NCBI GenBank assembly: GCA_947500445.1
Contig: CANMSB010000016.1
Coordinates: 42,018-106,017, forward strand
Reading direction: 5' to 3'
From: an uncultured Flavobacteriaceae bacterium
GTDB lineage: Bacteria > Bacteroidota > Bacteroidia > Flavobacteriales > Flavobacteriaceae
Length of the DNA: 64,000 bases
The translations under genes were made by a program, and so were the position numbers. Shown here piece after piece: positions 18,395 through 27,912 of the stretch (positions are counted from its first letter, which is position 1; each line of letters starts with the position of its first letter). The notes beneath the pieces are model-generated. The model did not search any database. It saw nothing but the letters and a program-made list of their open reading frames with translations, and had not been told where the DNA came from.

Positions 18395-19630
18395 ATGAGG
18401 GCAATAGGGGTCTTTTTGGTTTTTATAATCGTGCTGGGTTGTGCGGAGCGTTCGCCAAAACGTCTTGCCCCGACTTTGGGCCAGGTACGTTTGCATACCG
18501 AACAGCGGAACTATAAGGCCGGGGTACCGATCAGTTTAAATTTTTTGGAAACCGGTTTTGATACACCCTTACGACTATTGCTTACGAACACCTTTGGTAG
18601 TGCGCTGATCCATGGTGTGCGCTCGGGGGAAATGGTAACATATGCTTTTCCCAAAAATTTTTATAGAACAAGCGGTCGATGCGAATGGCAGTTGTTGTAT
18701 TTGGGAAGGGAAATGGCCAAAGGAGTAGTGCAGATCGAACCGTCCGTTCCGGAAAAGCCACACCTAGAAACGTATTTTGGTCCACGGAGCGTAATCGCCG
18801 GGGAAACCGATTTCTCCATGTTGGTGGTCGTTCCCACCGATGCCTACGACAATCCGTTGCCCAATGGTACCCAAACCCGGATTCGCGCACAGTTTCAGGA
18901 TAACATTGAAGAGAACAAGGTGCCTACTAAGGATTTTATCGCATGGAAAAACATTTACAGTAAAACAAAAACAGGGCGTATACTGGTAGGGGCTTCGTGT
19001 ATGGAAACCGATTCCAAGGAGCTGACCACCATTATCCATCCTACCCTGTCCGAAGACTTTGAAATTCGTGCCGAACGAAACCACAACTTTGCGGATGGAA
19101 ACCAGATCGTGCGCTTTTTTACCGACCAGCTTCGGGACCGCTATGGAAATATCGTTGCCGATGGTACCCTGGTCGACTTTATGGTGGTCGATTCCAAAGG
19201 GGCGCTCTTACGAACGATAGGAACTACCGTAAACGGTATGGCCAATGCAAATATGTTGCATCCTTCCAAAAAAGAACAATGGCAAATTACCGCCTATGTG
19301 ACGGGTGCTGCAAAGAGCAATACTATAAGCTTATCTTTTGCGCCGGCCATTGCCCACCTTCCCATTGTCCTTTCCGAAGGGGGTAGGGAAGTTCGGGTGG
19401 GGCCAATATTGAGCTTTATGGAGCAACGCGTGCCGGACGGTATTGAAATTAAAATGGCCGTGAATACCTCCGAAGGAGAACTTATGATGGAACGGCAGAC
19501 AACCTCTAAAAACGGGATGGGCATCTTTTTATTGGAAAAAGCGTACTTCAACACCGGTACGTATCGGGTAACCATTACGGCGGCGGGACATACCGAAACC
19601 ATATCAATACAATTGGATGAAAATGAATAA
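18395..19630 (+). CDS. Predicted beta-sandwich lipoprotein in the polysaccharide operon
   Basis: The 411-residue product starts one base after the previous stop codon. It has a short lipoprotein signal with lipobox VLGC, then beta-rich sequence resembling consecutive Ig-like or invasin-like modules (for example VVVPTDAYDNPLPNGTQTRI and FTDQLRDRYGNIVADGTLVD, both D-x-x-G-N-type bacterial Ig turns). I do not recognise a named family. Its tight coupling to the membrane protein before it and the hydrolase after it suggests a periplasmic scaffold or polymer-binding part of an export complex, comparable in position to PelC- or AlgK-type lipoproteins. That comparison is context only. Confidence 0.65.
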   Translation: MRAIGVFLVFIIVLGCAERSPKRLAPTLGQVRLHTEQRNYKAGVPISLNFLETGFDTPLRLLLTNTFGSALIHGVRSGEMVTYAFPKNFYRTSGRCEWQLLYLGREMAKGVVQIEPSVPEKPHLETYFGPRSVIAGETDFSMLVVVPTDAYDNPLPNGTQTRIRAQFQDNIEENKVPTKDFIAWKNIYSKTKTGRILVGASCMETDSKELTTIIHPTLSEDFEIRAERNHNFADGNQIVRFFTDQLRDRYGNIVADGTLVDFMVVDSKGALLRTIGTTVNGMANANMLHPSKKEQWQITAYVTGAAKSNTISLSFAPAIAHLPIVLSEGGREVRVGPILSFMEQRVPDGIEIKMAVNTSEGELMMERQTTSKNGMGIFLLEKAYFNTGTYRVTITAAGHTETISIQLDENE

Positions 19631-21155
19631 AACCTTATATCGAATCTTTCTCATTGCCTCTTTCCTAGGGATGAACGCCTTGCTCATTTCCGGCATTAGC
19701 GCAATGCTCTCGTACCTGAATACCGGGGCGGATCGTACCTCCATGCTCCACTTGGAACTGGCCACGGAAGAGGTATATCTGCCACAGCTCACCTGGGGAA
19801 ACATGGATAATCCCGGAAGACCGATGGAGAAACAGACCTTGGGAGAATTGGAAAAGGACTACCTCGGTGCCTGGCATGTACGGAACGTGGCATACGAAAA
19901 GAACGATCGGTTCGGAATCGACGATTACTATACCGACAGTGCACGGATACGATTGTACGAACAGATCGATCTGAACCAAAAAAATGGAAATTGGTATAAG
20001 GGCACTACACTGGCACACCATCCGGAATTGGATTTTTACAGTCAGGACGGTACTATGGTGGTTTTTACAGATCATGACGTAGAACAGTACAAAGAGGTGT
20101 ATGAGAACGAAACCCTACTTTTTCGGAAAAAGGATACCGCAACCTATCAGGTGATGTTATTGTTGGAAGATGGCTTTTGGCGCATTCGTCATTTAAAGGA
20201 GTTGGAGCGTAACCAAACGAAAAAAGAGCCGATCAAAACCGACAAAAAACGCTTTTTGGCGCAGTTGGATAGTATTAAGGGACTCAATTACTACCCGCAG
20301 GATGCACCTTGGGATACCTTTGGAAAGAAGTTCGATTCGTTGCGATTGCACAATGACTTTGCCCGTATTTCCCAGATGGGGCTGAATACCATACGAATTT
20401 TTATACAATACGAGGATTTCGGGGGAGCACAGGTATCTCCCGAAAAAATCGCCTTGTTGCAAAAAACCATGGACCTGGCCGAAGCCAATGGAATTAAGGT
20501 CATTGTAACCCTGTTCGACTTTTACGGAGATTATGATGTTTCCAATTGGACCTTGACCCAGCGGCACGCTGAAAGTGTGGTGTTGGCGATAAAAACGCAT
20601 CCCGCATTATTGGCATGGGACATTAAAAACGAGCCCGACTTGGATTTCAACTCCCGAAAAAAGGATAGGGTGGTCTCTTGGTTGGATATGATGTTGGAAA
20701 AGGTAGCGCAATGGGACCAAAAACACCCGGTGACCATAGGTTGGTCCAACCCGGAAGTGGCTTCGGAGCTCGCCCATAAAGTAGACTTTGTTTCCTTTCA
20801 TTATTACCGACTACCGGAAGATTTTGCTACGGCGTACTCCGGGCTGCGAGCTGCCGTTCCAAATAAAAAATTGGTGCTTCAGGAGTACGGACTTTCGAGT
20901 TATGACGGTATATGGAACGCATATACCGGTTCCGAGGCGGATCAAGCGGAGTATTATAAAACCATGCAGGCCGCTTTGCGGGAAAAACGCATTCCATTTC
21001 TTTTTTGGGGACTATACGATTTTAAGAACATTCCCACCTCGGTGGTCGGGCGTTTGCCATGGCGAAAAGCCTATCAAAAGTATTTTGGGGTATTGGATAA
21101 AAAAGGACGACCAAAACAGGCATATGAACACCTAACCTTTCCTGCATCGGAATAA
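19617..21155 (+). CDS. Membrane-anchored GH5-like (cellulase superfamily) glycoside hydrolase
   Basis: The 512-residue product overlaps the preceding gene by 14 bases (8 if the second ATG at 19623 is used). An N-terminal membrane anchor (about residues 8-32) is followed by a beta-rich region to about 210 and then a TIM barrel of the GH-A clan: LNTIRIFIQYEDF on strand 2, acid/base E339 in AWDIKNEPD, SFHYY at 393-397, and nucleophile E423 in VLQEYGLSS. Both catalytic glutamates are present, so it should be active on a beta-linked glycan. Hydrolases in exopolysaccharide operons commonly trim or release the polymer in the periplasm, as PelA or BcsZ do; that role here is inferred. Confidence 0.8.
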   Translation: MKMNKTLYRIFLIASFLGMNALLISGISAMLSYLNTGADRTSMLHLELATEEVYLPQLTWGNMDNPGRPMEKQTLGELEKDYLGAWHVRNVAYEKNDRFGIDDYYTDSARIRLYEQIDLNQKNGNWYKGTTLAHHPELDFYSQDGTMVVFTDHDVEQYKEVYENETLLFRKKDTATYQVMLLLEDGFWRIRHLKELERNQTKKEPIKTDKKRFLAQLDSIKGLNYYPQDAPWDTFGKKFDSLRLHNDFARISQMGLNTIRIFIQYEDFGGAQVSPEKIALLQKTMDLAEANGIKVIVTLFDFYGDYDVSNWTLTQRHAESVVLAIKTHPALLAWDIKNEPDLDFNSRKKDRVVSWLDMMLEKVAQWDQKHPVTIGWSNPEVASELAHKVDFVSFHYYRLPEDFATAYSGLRAAVPNKKLVLQEYGLSSYDGIWNAYTGSEADQAEYYKTMQAALREKRIPFLFWGLYDFKNIPTSVVGRLPWRKAYQKYFGVLDKKGRPKQAYEHLTFPASE

Positions 21156-21366
21156 CGGGAGGAACAGTGCTCTTGAACCCTATTTGAACTTTGGAACACG
21201 GTTTTTTCCGTTTCGCCATAATTAGCAATCGATATAGGATATCGCTATTTTACGTCGAACCCAGGCTTATACGGAAGACCGGTAGTTTTCAGGATGATCC
21301 AATGGCTATTGCGCGTTTTAAAGGGAATACCATATCAAAGTTAAAACGGTATACAGTGGCACAAAC

Positions 21367-21402
21367 AAAAAAAGGAACGGCGTATGAAACCGTTCCCTTT
21401 TT
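21367..21402. terminator. Bidirectional terminator between convergent operons
   Basis: GGAACGG (21374-21380) pairs with CCGTTCC (21390-21396), flanked by an A tract on the left and a T tract on the right; one extra C interrupts the lower stem. It separates the hydrolase gene (+) from the GT4 gene (-). Confidence 0.8.
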
Positions 21403-21421
21403 CTGAACTAACCAAAATACT

Positions 21422-22657
21422 TCATGTTACGCTTTGCAATTGTTTCGCAATTTGTGGAACATCCAAGTCAAAATCGTTGTTTTGGGCATATTGGATCGCC
21501 CTAAAGAATTCGATATAGCGGTGCACGATATCCGACATGGGAAGCGAGCAGGCCGCTGTATAATTTGTTTTCCCCAGTTGTACGCGATGGGCGTCGTTAC
21601 CGATAATACCTTCAATGGCATTGGCGAGCGACGCGGTGTTTTCCGGTTCGAAAAACGCTCCCTTGTACCCCTCTTCACGGACCAATATGCTCAGATCCCC
21701 TAAATCGGGAAGGGCCACCGCCTTTCCGTAACTGCCCGCCTGATGGAGTACTCCCGAACTTCCGGTGGTGGAGGTGTACGGGAAAACGACTACCGCACTG
21801 TCCCCGAAAATACAGGGTACATCTTCTTCGGCCACATAGCCCGTAAAACGAAGCTGTGCTACATGCCTATACTTTTCGGCCATTTGATCGAGATATCCAG
21901 GCGTATTGGGACTATCGGTCCCCGCGATAACGATTTCGATGTCTTCGGAGGATCTTTTTCGGATCAGTTCTACGGCCTCGATCAATACCTCCACTTTTTT
22001 ATAGGTGCCGAACTTTCCAAAGGCCATTACCTGTTTGGGTCCGGTAGGAAGAAGGTAATCGGGTTCCGGAGGTGTCTCAAAAGCACCGTGCGGAATAAGG
22101 GCAATGTTTCGGGCCTTGTATTTTTTTTCGAGAATGGTCACGTATTTGCTAATGGTGACCGCTAAAACGTCCGACGACAATACGAAACGGGTGAGGGAGC
22201 TACCGATAAAATTATAGATTTTTTGAAGTACCCTGTTTTTGGTAAAACCGGCATTCTCCAGATCTACCTGTTCCAAAATGTTATGTAACAGCGAAATGGT
22301 AGGTATCCGTTTCAATTTGCATATCCAGGGCAGTAGCAACCCCATGGCCGCCGGTATTTTCCGATCTCCGAATTTTAAAAATTGAAGGTTGAACAATACC
22401 GCATCCGGTTTTGTTTTGGAAAGTACGCTATTGATGCGAAATAGGTTGGCATAGCTGTTGAAGTCCCAACAGTCTTCTACGGTAATGGTACACCCTTGCT
22501 CTTCAAAGGTAAGTTCCTTTTGGCCTTCTGTTCGATCGCAGATAAGAACGATTTCCGTTACGTCCGTATGGAGCCTAAAATGTTTTACCAAATGGTATCC
22601 GTATTCGGTAAGGGTCACTTTACTGGGCGGATATGCGGTAACGATTGCAAGTTTCAT
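21422..22657 (-). CDS. GT4-family glycosyltransferase
   Basis: This 411-residue cytoplasmic protein has the two-domain GT-B outline. The N-terminal domain opens with KLAIVTAYPPSKVTLTEYGYHLV; the C-terminal donor domain has MAFGKFGTYKKVEVLIEAV, IVIAGTDSP and the GT4-type EX7E-like region around VVFPYTSTTGSSGVLHQAGSYGKAV. It would add a sugar from a nucleotide donor to a growing glycan. It is the last gene of a STAS / flippase / GT4 operon (21 bp after the flippase). The GT4 + MOP-flippase pairing parallels PelF + PelG. Confidence 0.85.
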   Translation of the reverse strand: MKLAIVTAYPPSKVTLTEYGYHLVKHFRLHTDVTEIVLICDRTEGQKELTFEEQGCTITVEDCWDFNSYANLFRINSVLSKTKPDAVLFNLQFLKFGDRKIPAAMGLLLPWICKLKRIPTISLLHNILEQVDLENAGFTKNRVLQKIYNFIGSSLTRFVLSSDVLAVTISKYVTILEKKYKARNIALIPHGAFETPPEPDYLLPTGPKQVMAFGKFGTYKKVEVLIEAVELIRKRSSEDIEIVIAGTDSPNTPGYLDQMAEKYRHVAQLRFTGYVAEEDVPCIFGDSAVVVFPYTSTTGSSGVLHQAGSYGKAVALPDLGDLSILVREEGYKGAFFEPENTASLANAIEGIIGNDAHRVQLGKTNYTAACSLPMSDIVHRYIEFFRAIQYAQNNDFDLDVPQIAKQLQSVT

Positions 22658-22678
22658 GTTTCAATTTTTTAAGGGTAG

Positions 22679-23938
22679 TTATGATTTTGGTAAGATTGGA
22701 GTTCCGGAATCTTTTTTGATAAAAAAATAGAGTAGCTGGCATGCGAGCAATGCGATCATGGCCATTATCTGCACCTGTACTACAAGTTGTAGGCTCTCGT
22801 GAAACCATAGGATCAACCCGATCTGCGAAATGCCCAAAATACCGGAAAGGATTACCGGAATATAGTGGTCCAAGGATAAAAAGTAATACGCGAAAATATT
22901 AGAGATGGCGAACAGGGAAGTGGCCAGGGCATATTGCCATAACAATGGGGCCATGTCAATATAGGCCTCTCCGAACATTAGGGTGATGATCAACTGTGGA
23001 AATAGGGAGCAAGCGGCTACAATGGCCATACACAATACGCCAATGTAGGATACATACTTAAACAGTATGGGAGCGGTGGGCCGCCCTTCTTTTTGGCGTT
23101 CCACAACTTTTGGCAACAATAGCATAACGAACATCCACGCGGCAAAATAGACCACCCTTCCAATAAGTGCCAAGGAGGCGTATAAACCGGCTTCTTTGGC
23201 TTCAAAAAAGTGTTTTACCAACAATACATCACTATTGTTAATGATGATTTGGGTGAGCTCGTAACCCGCGGTAAGTAGCATAAAACGGTTTACCCTTTTT
23301 TGGTCTTCGTTTATCAGTTGGTCGGTTTTCCAGGCCAATCCCTTGGTGTCGGACGGGAAAAGCCCAAAAAAGAACGACGCCAAAATTCCGATGGCGACCA
23401 AGGTGCCGGGGTGTAAGGGCACAAGATAGAGGAGGGCCAAAGTAATCAGGAGCCTGCTCCACATTTCGGCCTGATAGGTCAACGATAGCTTTTTAAAAGA
23501 CTGTTTGCCCTGAAAGCTTCCTCGGTTAACGCTCATAAAAAAGTAAAGGGGAATACCAAGCCCGAAAAGAACGAACATATAGGCGTTCTGGGTGTGAAAC
23601 GTTTCTTGTAGGGTTTTGGAAAACACGGCCACCAAAGCTCCCGTTATCAAACCGAACAGCGATGCCTTACGGTACATGCCATTGCGAAAACGCTCCCATT
23701 GCTCACCGGAAAAGAGAACCGAAAACTTGGCCGTGGCCAATTGAAAGGTCATACCGACAAAGGAAAGGACCAACAATAAAGTGATCAACAACGCGGCTTC
23801 GGCAAAGGCCGAAGGCCCTAAAATACGGCCCAACAGCAAATTATAGATGTAGTTGCCCCCGTTTACGAGGATAACGCTTGCCATAAACAGCTGTTCCGGC
23901 GATACCTTTTGTAGGTTTAAACGAATCGTGTTGATCAT
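22679..23938 (-). CDS. MOP-superfamily polysaccharide flippase-like membrane protein
   Basis: The 419-residue product has about twelve hydrophobic segments and the start NLQKVSPEQLFMASVILVNGGNYIYNLLLGRILGPSAFAEAALLITLL, typical of Wzx/PST-type transporters (LGRxLGPxxFG variant). It would move lipid-linked or nascent glycan across the inner membrane. It lies 7 bp after the STAS gene and 21 bp before the GT4 gene, so the three are probably translated from one mRNA. A PelG-like role in a non-lipid-linked route is equally possible. Confidence 0.85.
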   Translation of the reverse strand: MINTIRLNLQKVSPEQLFMASVILVNGGNYIYNLLLGRILGPSAFAEAALLITLLLVLSFVGMTFQLATAKFSVLFSGEQWERFRNGMYRKASLFGLITGALVAVFSKTLQETFHTQNAYMFVLFGLGIPLYFFMSVNRGSFQGKQSFKKLSLTYQAEMWSRLLITLALLYLVPLHPGTLVAIGILASFFFGLFPSDTKGLAWKTDQLINEDQKRVNRFMLLTAGYELTQIIINNSDVLLVKHFFEAKEAGLYASLALIGRVVYFAAWMFVMLLLPKVVERQKEGRPTAPILFKYVSYIGVLCMAIVAACSLFPQLIITLMFGEAYIDMAPLLWQYALATSLFAISNIFAYYFLSLDHYIPVILSGILGISQIGLILWFHESLQLVVQVQIMAMIALLACQLLYFFIKKDSGTPILPKS

Positions 23939-23945
23939 TACGCGC

Positions 23946-24251
23946 TTAAATACGGTCCGGGCTTAAAATGTATTCGGTCTTGGTTTTCGACATTACGGGC
24001 AGTAACACCTTGTTTTCCTGTCCTATAATGGCTAGGGCGCTGTTGCTACGGACGGCATTTAGGTAAAGTTCCTGTAAACGGTATGCGGCACTTTCGTCGA
24101 TATGTCGAACCCTTTCCAGGTTGAGTACAATGCGGTCGTTCCGCGTAGGGATTACGCGCTCCATATGCCGATATAAAATGTTGGCGGTGCTGTGATTCAA
24201 CTCTCCGGTAACGGAAAACGTTCCTGATACTTCTGTAATTTGTAAAGCCAT
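23946..24251 (-). CDS. Stand-alone STAS-domain protein
   Basis: This 101-residue protein is a single STAS domain: FSVTGELNHSTANILYRHM, the central strand RIVLNLERVRHID and helix SAAYRLQELY. S54 in HIDESAA sits where anti-sigma-factor antagonists are phosphorylated. No serine kinase of the RsbW kind is encoded nearby. As first gene of the flippase/GT4 operon it may be a regulatory subunit of the polysaccharide machinery, sensing phosphorylation or nucleotide state; this is inferred from position only. Confidence 0.8.
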   Translation of the reverse strand: MALQITEVSGTFSVTGELNHSTANILYRHMERVIPTRNDRIVLNLERVRHIDESAAYRLQELYLNAVRSNSALAIIGQENKVLLPVMSKTKTEYILSPDRI

Positions 24252-24647
24252 AACTAAAAGATTTAGGGTTATTGTAAATAGATGAGGCGGTTAAGTTGTT
24301 ACTAAAACGTTTTTTTCATCATTTATTGTAAGAAAAATACTATAATCGATGAAATCATCCTTGTTTTGTTTGTTTCCAAAAAATGCGAAATGCTCCTTTT
24401 TTACTTCGAGGTCTTTCCATTTCAAGATTTTAACTGAAGTAATTCCTTTACTTCGTTTTTACAGTCCAAAGATTCGTAGAAATGACGGCGATAAATGTGC
24501 TTTATGGACCGTTGACCATTTCGTGTCGACGAACGGTAGAAAGCCTACTTCTAAAGCGGGCGAATCTTAAATACCTTTATAATCGACGGTTACGCTAATA
24601 ATTTGACAAAACCAGCGTTCTGTACATGTAATACTAATCTTACAAAT
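24252..24647. other. Divergent intergenic region between the STAS operon and the TPR-barrel gene
   Basis: About 395 bp, AT-rich, with no credible open frame. It must carry the promoters of both divergent units, but I found no full TTG / TAnnTTTG pair. Confidence 0.5.
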
Positions 24648-26714
24648 ATGCGTACTGTATTTTTTTGGTGTGTTATGGTGTTTTTTTCCTTTTTTTCGGC
24701 CAGTGCCCAAGAGCCCATAGAAAATGGATTTCGCCTGCTCGATAAAGGAAGTTTTAAGGAGGCCGCGGTTTTTTTTGAATCGTACCTCTCCGAAAATCCG
24801 GAACATAAAACGGCACAAATATGTTACGGTAGGGCCGTGGGCCTGAGTGGCGACCCTTCGAAGGCTACCAATTTGTTTGCAGGCATGTTGAACCGGTATC
24901 CGGGCGATTTTGAGGTGCAGATCAACTATAACGAGTCCTTTTTATGGGACAAGAACTATGAAAGGGCCAAGCCCTTGTACGCTTCCTTGGTGAAGTCCTA
25001 TCCCGATAACTTTGGAGCACTATTGGGTTACGCCAACACGCTCAGTAATTTGGGGGAATATCCGGAAGCCTTAAAGTGGGTAGAAAAAGCATTGGCACTT
25101 CAACCTGAAAATGCGAACGCCAAGGTATCCCAAAAGTATATGCGCATGGGGTACGCGAACAGTTTTGTAAACCAACAGGACTATAAAAAGGGTGTGGAAC
25201 TCTTGCAAGCGGTATTTACGGACTTTCCGGAAGACAAGGATGCTCTGCTAAATTTGGCAAACGTCTATTTGATTACGAAGGAAACCGATAAGGCGATAGC
25301 CACTTATAAACGATATGCCACCACGGCAAAGGATTCCATTACGGCATTGAACGGCATTGCTTTGGCCGGGCATATTGCCGAAAAAGACAAGGCGGCCTTG
25401 GAAACGGCATCGAAATCACGCAAAAAAGTCGGAAAATTGGAGGACACAGAACTTACTGAAAAAACCTATGACCGCTATGTACAGGCGCTGATATGGAACC
25501 GAAAGTTCCGCAGGGCAAAACAACAGATCGATAGTTTGGAAACCGCCTACCCCGACCGGAATTGGGTACGGGCGCTGCGGGCTACCTTAGGTATGTATAC
25601 CGGGGATTTTAAATTGAGTCTGGCCAATTACGATGGCATACTTAAGAAGGACAGCACTTCTTTCGATGGTAACTTGGGCAGTGCGAACGCTTTTTTTGCC
25701 TCCGATAAGATAAAACGGGCCTATGGCGCCGCCTACGGTACGTTGGACATTTATGAAAATCAGAAAGACGCCTTGGGGTTTATAGAAAAGTTGAACACCT
25801 CTTTTACGCCCACGCTTGAAGAACGGGCCGGTTATACTTTTGACAACGGGAACAACATCGCCCTGTTTTCCAACACTACCGCGCAACTTCCGCTTTCCAC
25901 CAAATTCAACACCACGGCATCCTACCAATACCGAACCACCGAAAACTCGGTAACCGGCAATACGGCCGATTCGCATATCCTATCCGCCGGGTTGGAGTAT
26001 CGATTGTTCCCGAATGCCCGATTAAAAACCGTTTTTGGCCTGAACAATTCCACTGCAATGGACGGCGCGTACACGCAACCCGTAATCGATGCTTCCTTAA
26101 AATTGAAACCCTACAAATTGCAAAATCTGGAATTGGTATACCAACGTCAGGTGCAAAGTTTTAACGCTGATCTGATCGAACGCGAAATCGTTATGAACAA
26201 CTATGGATTGAACTACAACCTGGGAACCAATTTTAATTTGGGATGGTATACCCAGTTGATCTACACCGAACAGACCGATGCCAATTCCCGAAACCTTTTG
26301 TTTACCTCCCTGTACTACAACATTTTTAGAAAGCCCGCTTTAAAAATGGGCGTCAACTATCAATACTTAAGTTTTGCCGAACAGGTACCGACCATTTACT
26401 TTAGTCCGGAAACCTATCGGGCCATGGAAGTATTTGCCGATTTCCGGGGCAACTTCTCTAAAAAAACCAGTTATGTAGCCAGTGCGGCCACGGGACTGCA
26501 ACAGGTAGAGGAAGACCCTAGAACGGCAATTTTTCGGGCGGAAGCAGGACTTAAACATGAGTTTGGAAAGCGTTTTAGCGGTAACCTCTATGGTAAGTAT
26601 AGCAACATTGCCTCGGCTACGGCGGCGGGCTTCGAATTTACCGAACTGGGGATCAAACTACGTTGGTTAATGACCAAGCAGCCGTTGTTCCATAAAAAAA
26701 TTGCGCAATATTAA
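24648..26714 (+). CDS. TPR-repeat plus outer membrane beta-barrel protein, probable polysaccharide export porin
   Basis: I start it at the ATG at 24648, which gives a signal peptide ending at FSASAQEP; an in-frame TTG at 24603 would precede it. Residues 20-400 are tandem TPR-like helices (for example LNRYPGDFEVQINYNESFLW, NFGALLGYANTLSNLGEYPEALKW and DKDALLNLANVYLITKETDKA). From about 410 to the end the pattern changes to alternating amphipathic strands (YQYRTTENSVTG, LELVYQRQVQSF, LGWYTQLIYTEQ), a beta-barrel ending in KIAQY. TPR followed by barrel is the layout of PelB, PgaA and BcsC-type exopolysaccharide porins. It lies between the glycan operons and the regulator operon, supporting that role. 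The barrel has roughly 14-18 strands by eye. Confidence 0.75.
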   Translation: MRTVFFWCVMVFFSFFSASAQEPIENGFRLLDKGSFKEAAVFFESYLSENPEHKTAQICYGRAVGLSGDPSKATNLFAGMLNRYPGDFEVQINYNESFLWDKNYERAKPLYASLVKSYPDNFGALLGYANTLSNLGEYPEALKWVEKALALQPENANAKVSQKYMRMGYANSFVNQQDYKKGVELLQAVFTDFPEDKDALLNLANVYLITKETDKAIATYKRYATTAKDSITALNGIALAGHIAEKDKAALETASKSRKKVGKLEDTELTEKTYDRYVQALIWNRKFRRAKQQIDSLETAYPDRNWVRALRATLGMYTGDFKLSLANYDGILKKDSTSFDGNLGSANAFFASDKIKRAYGAAYGTLDIYENQKDALGFIEKLNTSFTPTLEERAGYTFDNGNNIALFSNTTAQLPLSTKFNTTASYQYRTTENSVTGNTADSHILSAGLEYRLFPNARLKTVFGLNNSTAMDGAYTQPVIDASLKLKPYKLQNLELVYQRQVQSFNADLIEREIVMNNYGLNYNLGTNFNLGWYTQLIYTEQTDANSRNLLFTSLYYNIFRKPALKMGVNYQYLSFAEQVPTIYFSPETYRAMEVFADFRGNFSKKTSYVASAATGLQQVEEDPRTAIFRAEAGLKHEFGKRFSGNLYGKYSNIASATAAGFEFTELGIKLRWLMTKQPLFHKKIAQY

Positions 26715-26884
26715 AAATACTGGGAATGTTATTGGTTACGGCGCTGTATCGTCCCGTACCTCCATAAGGCAGAGAATAAAGCAGTTATTTTGAAATAGGG
26801 TACCGCGGGGAGTTATACCATTTCTAGTATTAAGCAATTAGTCTAACCATAGGTACGGCCCGAAATGTCGATTTCTTTTTTTGC

Positions 26885-27586
26885 TTACAGCAAGTTCAAG
26901 CGCCGCATCAATTCGGGACGGTTGGATCGGCTTATAGGGACAACGTTTTTCTCGATCAGTACACTATTGTCCTCAATGTCGATGATTTTGGTAAAGTTGA
27001 TGATATAGGAGCGGTGTATCTGCAAAAAGGTTTTTTCCGGTAGTTTTTCCTTGATCTTTTTTAAGGTGTTGTGTACCCTATAGGTTTTGGCATCGGTAAC
27101 GACCTCGATATAGTCCCCTTTTGCCTCGATCAATTGGATATCGGTCATTTTTAACTTGATCAAACGTCTGTCGATATTAATGTACAGCTCGTTTTCCGTT
27201 TCCGAAGCGGCGTTCGCCGTAGCAGTAGGCCGCAACGTGGTGTGTTTTACTTTTTGAATCGCCTTTTTAAAGCGTTCCAGGCTAATCGGTTTTACCAAAT
27301 AATCTACAATGGTCTCATATTCATAGGCGTCAATGGCGAAATTGGTATCGGAGGTGATCAGTACTATTTTGGGCGGGTCTTTGAGCGTTTGCACAAAATC
27401 GAACCCTGTGAAACCCGGCATGTGTATGTCCAAAAATATGACGTCGATACTTTCACGGTTCAGAAATTTTATGGCGTCGATAGCATTATCGAACGTGGCA
27501 ATAACGTCCATTTCCGGGAGCTGTTCGCATAATTGTGTAACGACCGCCCTAGCGGTCGCTTCGTCGTCTATGATAATACAGTTCAT
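26885..27586 (-). CDS. LytTR-family response regulator
   Basis: The first true ATG is at 27586, two bases after the Hpt stop codon; an in-frame TTG two codons earlier also exists. The 233-residue protein has a receiver with D53 (VIFLDIHMPGFTGFD) and a C-terminal LytTR DNA-binding domain (about 135-233, with IQLIEAKGDYIEVVTDAKTYRVHNTL and FLQIHRSYIINFTKI). It is the last gene of the H-NOX / kinase / Hpt operon and is the obvious transcriptional output of that phosphorelay. Its targets are not visible here; the polysaccharide genes nearby are candidates. Confidence 0.92.
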   Translation of the reverse strand: MNCIIIDDEATARAVVTQLCEQLPEMDVIATFDNAIDAIKFLNRESIDVIFLDIHMPGFTGFDFVQTLKDPPKIVLITSDTNFAIDAYEYETIVDYLVKPISLERFKKAIQKVKHTTLRPTATANAASETENELYINIDRRLIKLKMTDIQLIEAKGDYIEVVTDAKTYRVHNTLKKIKEKLPEKTFLQIHRSYIINFTKIIDIEDNSVLIEKNVVPISRSNRPELMRRLNLL

Positions 27587-27588
27587 GT

Positions 27589-27909
27589 TCAAATGGTTTT
27601 GAGATAGAGCGTAATTTTTTGTAGGATACTCTTGAACTTTTCGTCCATTTCCATATCGCCCAACTGCAACTGTTCCTCGTATTTGACGGCAAAACCGTAG
27701 GCATCGGTCATGCTCAAAATATTGAACTTGTGCTTTAGTTTATGCACGACTTCGGCCGCCGCCCTAGGTTCGTCCAACGAAATATGTTGTTTGTATTTCC
27801 GGGCCTCTTCCGGAAATTCCTCTTTGATGATGCGAATAAATTTTTGTTCGAATACACCGTCGCCTGCCGCGAGATCTCTAACATAGGATAGGTTGGGAAT
27901 TTCTTTCAT
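27589..27909 (-). CDS. Stand-alone histidine phosphotransfer (Hpt) protein
   Basis: The 106-residue product is an all-helical Hpt domain with the phosphoacceptor histidine at H56 in AAEVVHKLKHKFNIL, where the usual glycine after HxLK is H60. It would carry phosphate between the kinase upstream and one or more receivers. The kinase stop is 3 bp before its start and LytTR follows 2 bp after its stop. A free Hpt allows branching, so it could serve the LytTR regulator, the single receiver at 30878 and the receiver-GT2 protein at 13882. Confidence 0.85.
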   Translation of the reverse strand: MKEIPNLSYVRDLAAGDGVFEQKFIRIIKEEFPEEARKYKQHISLDEPRAAAEVVHKLKHKFNILSMTDAYGFAVKYEEQLQLGDMEMDEKFKSILQKITLYLKTI

Positions 27910-27912
27910 GTT

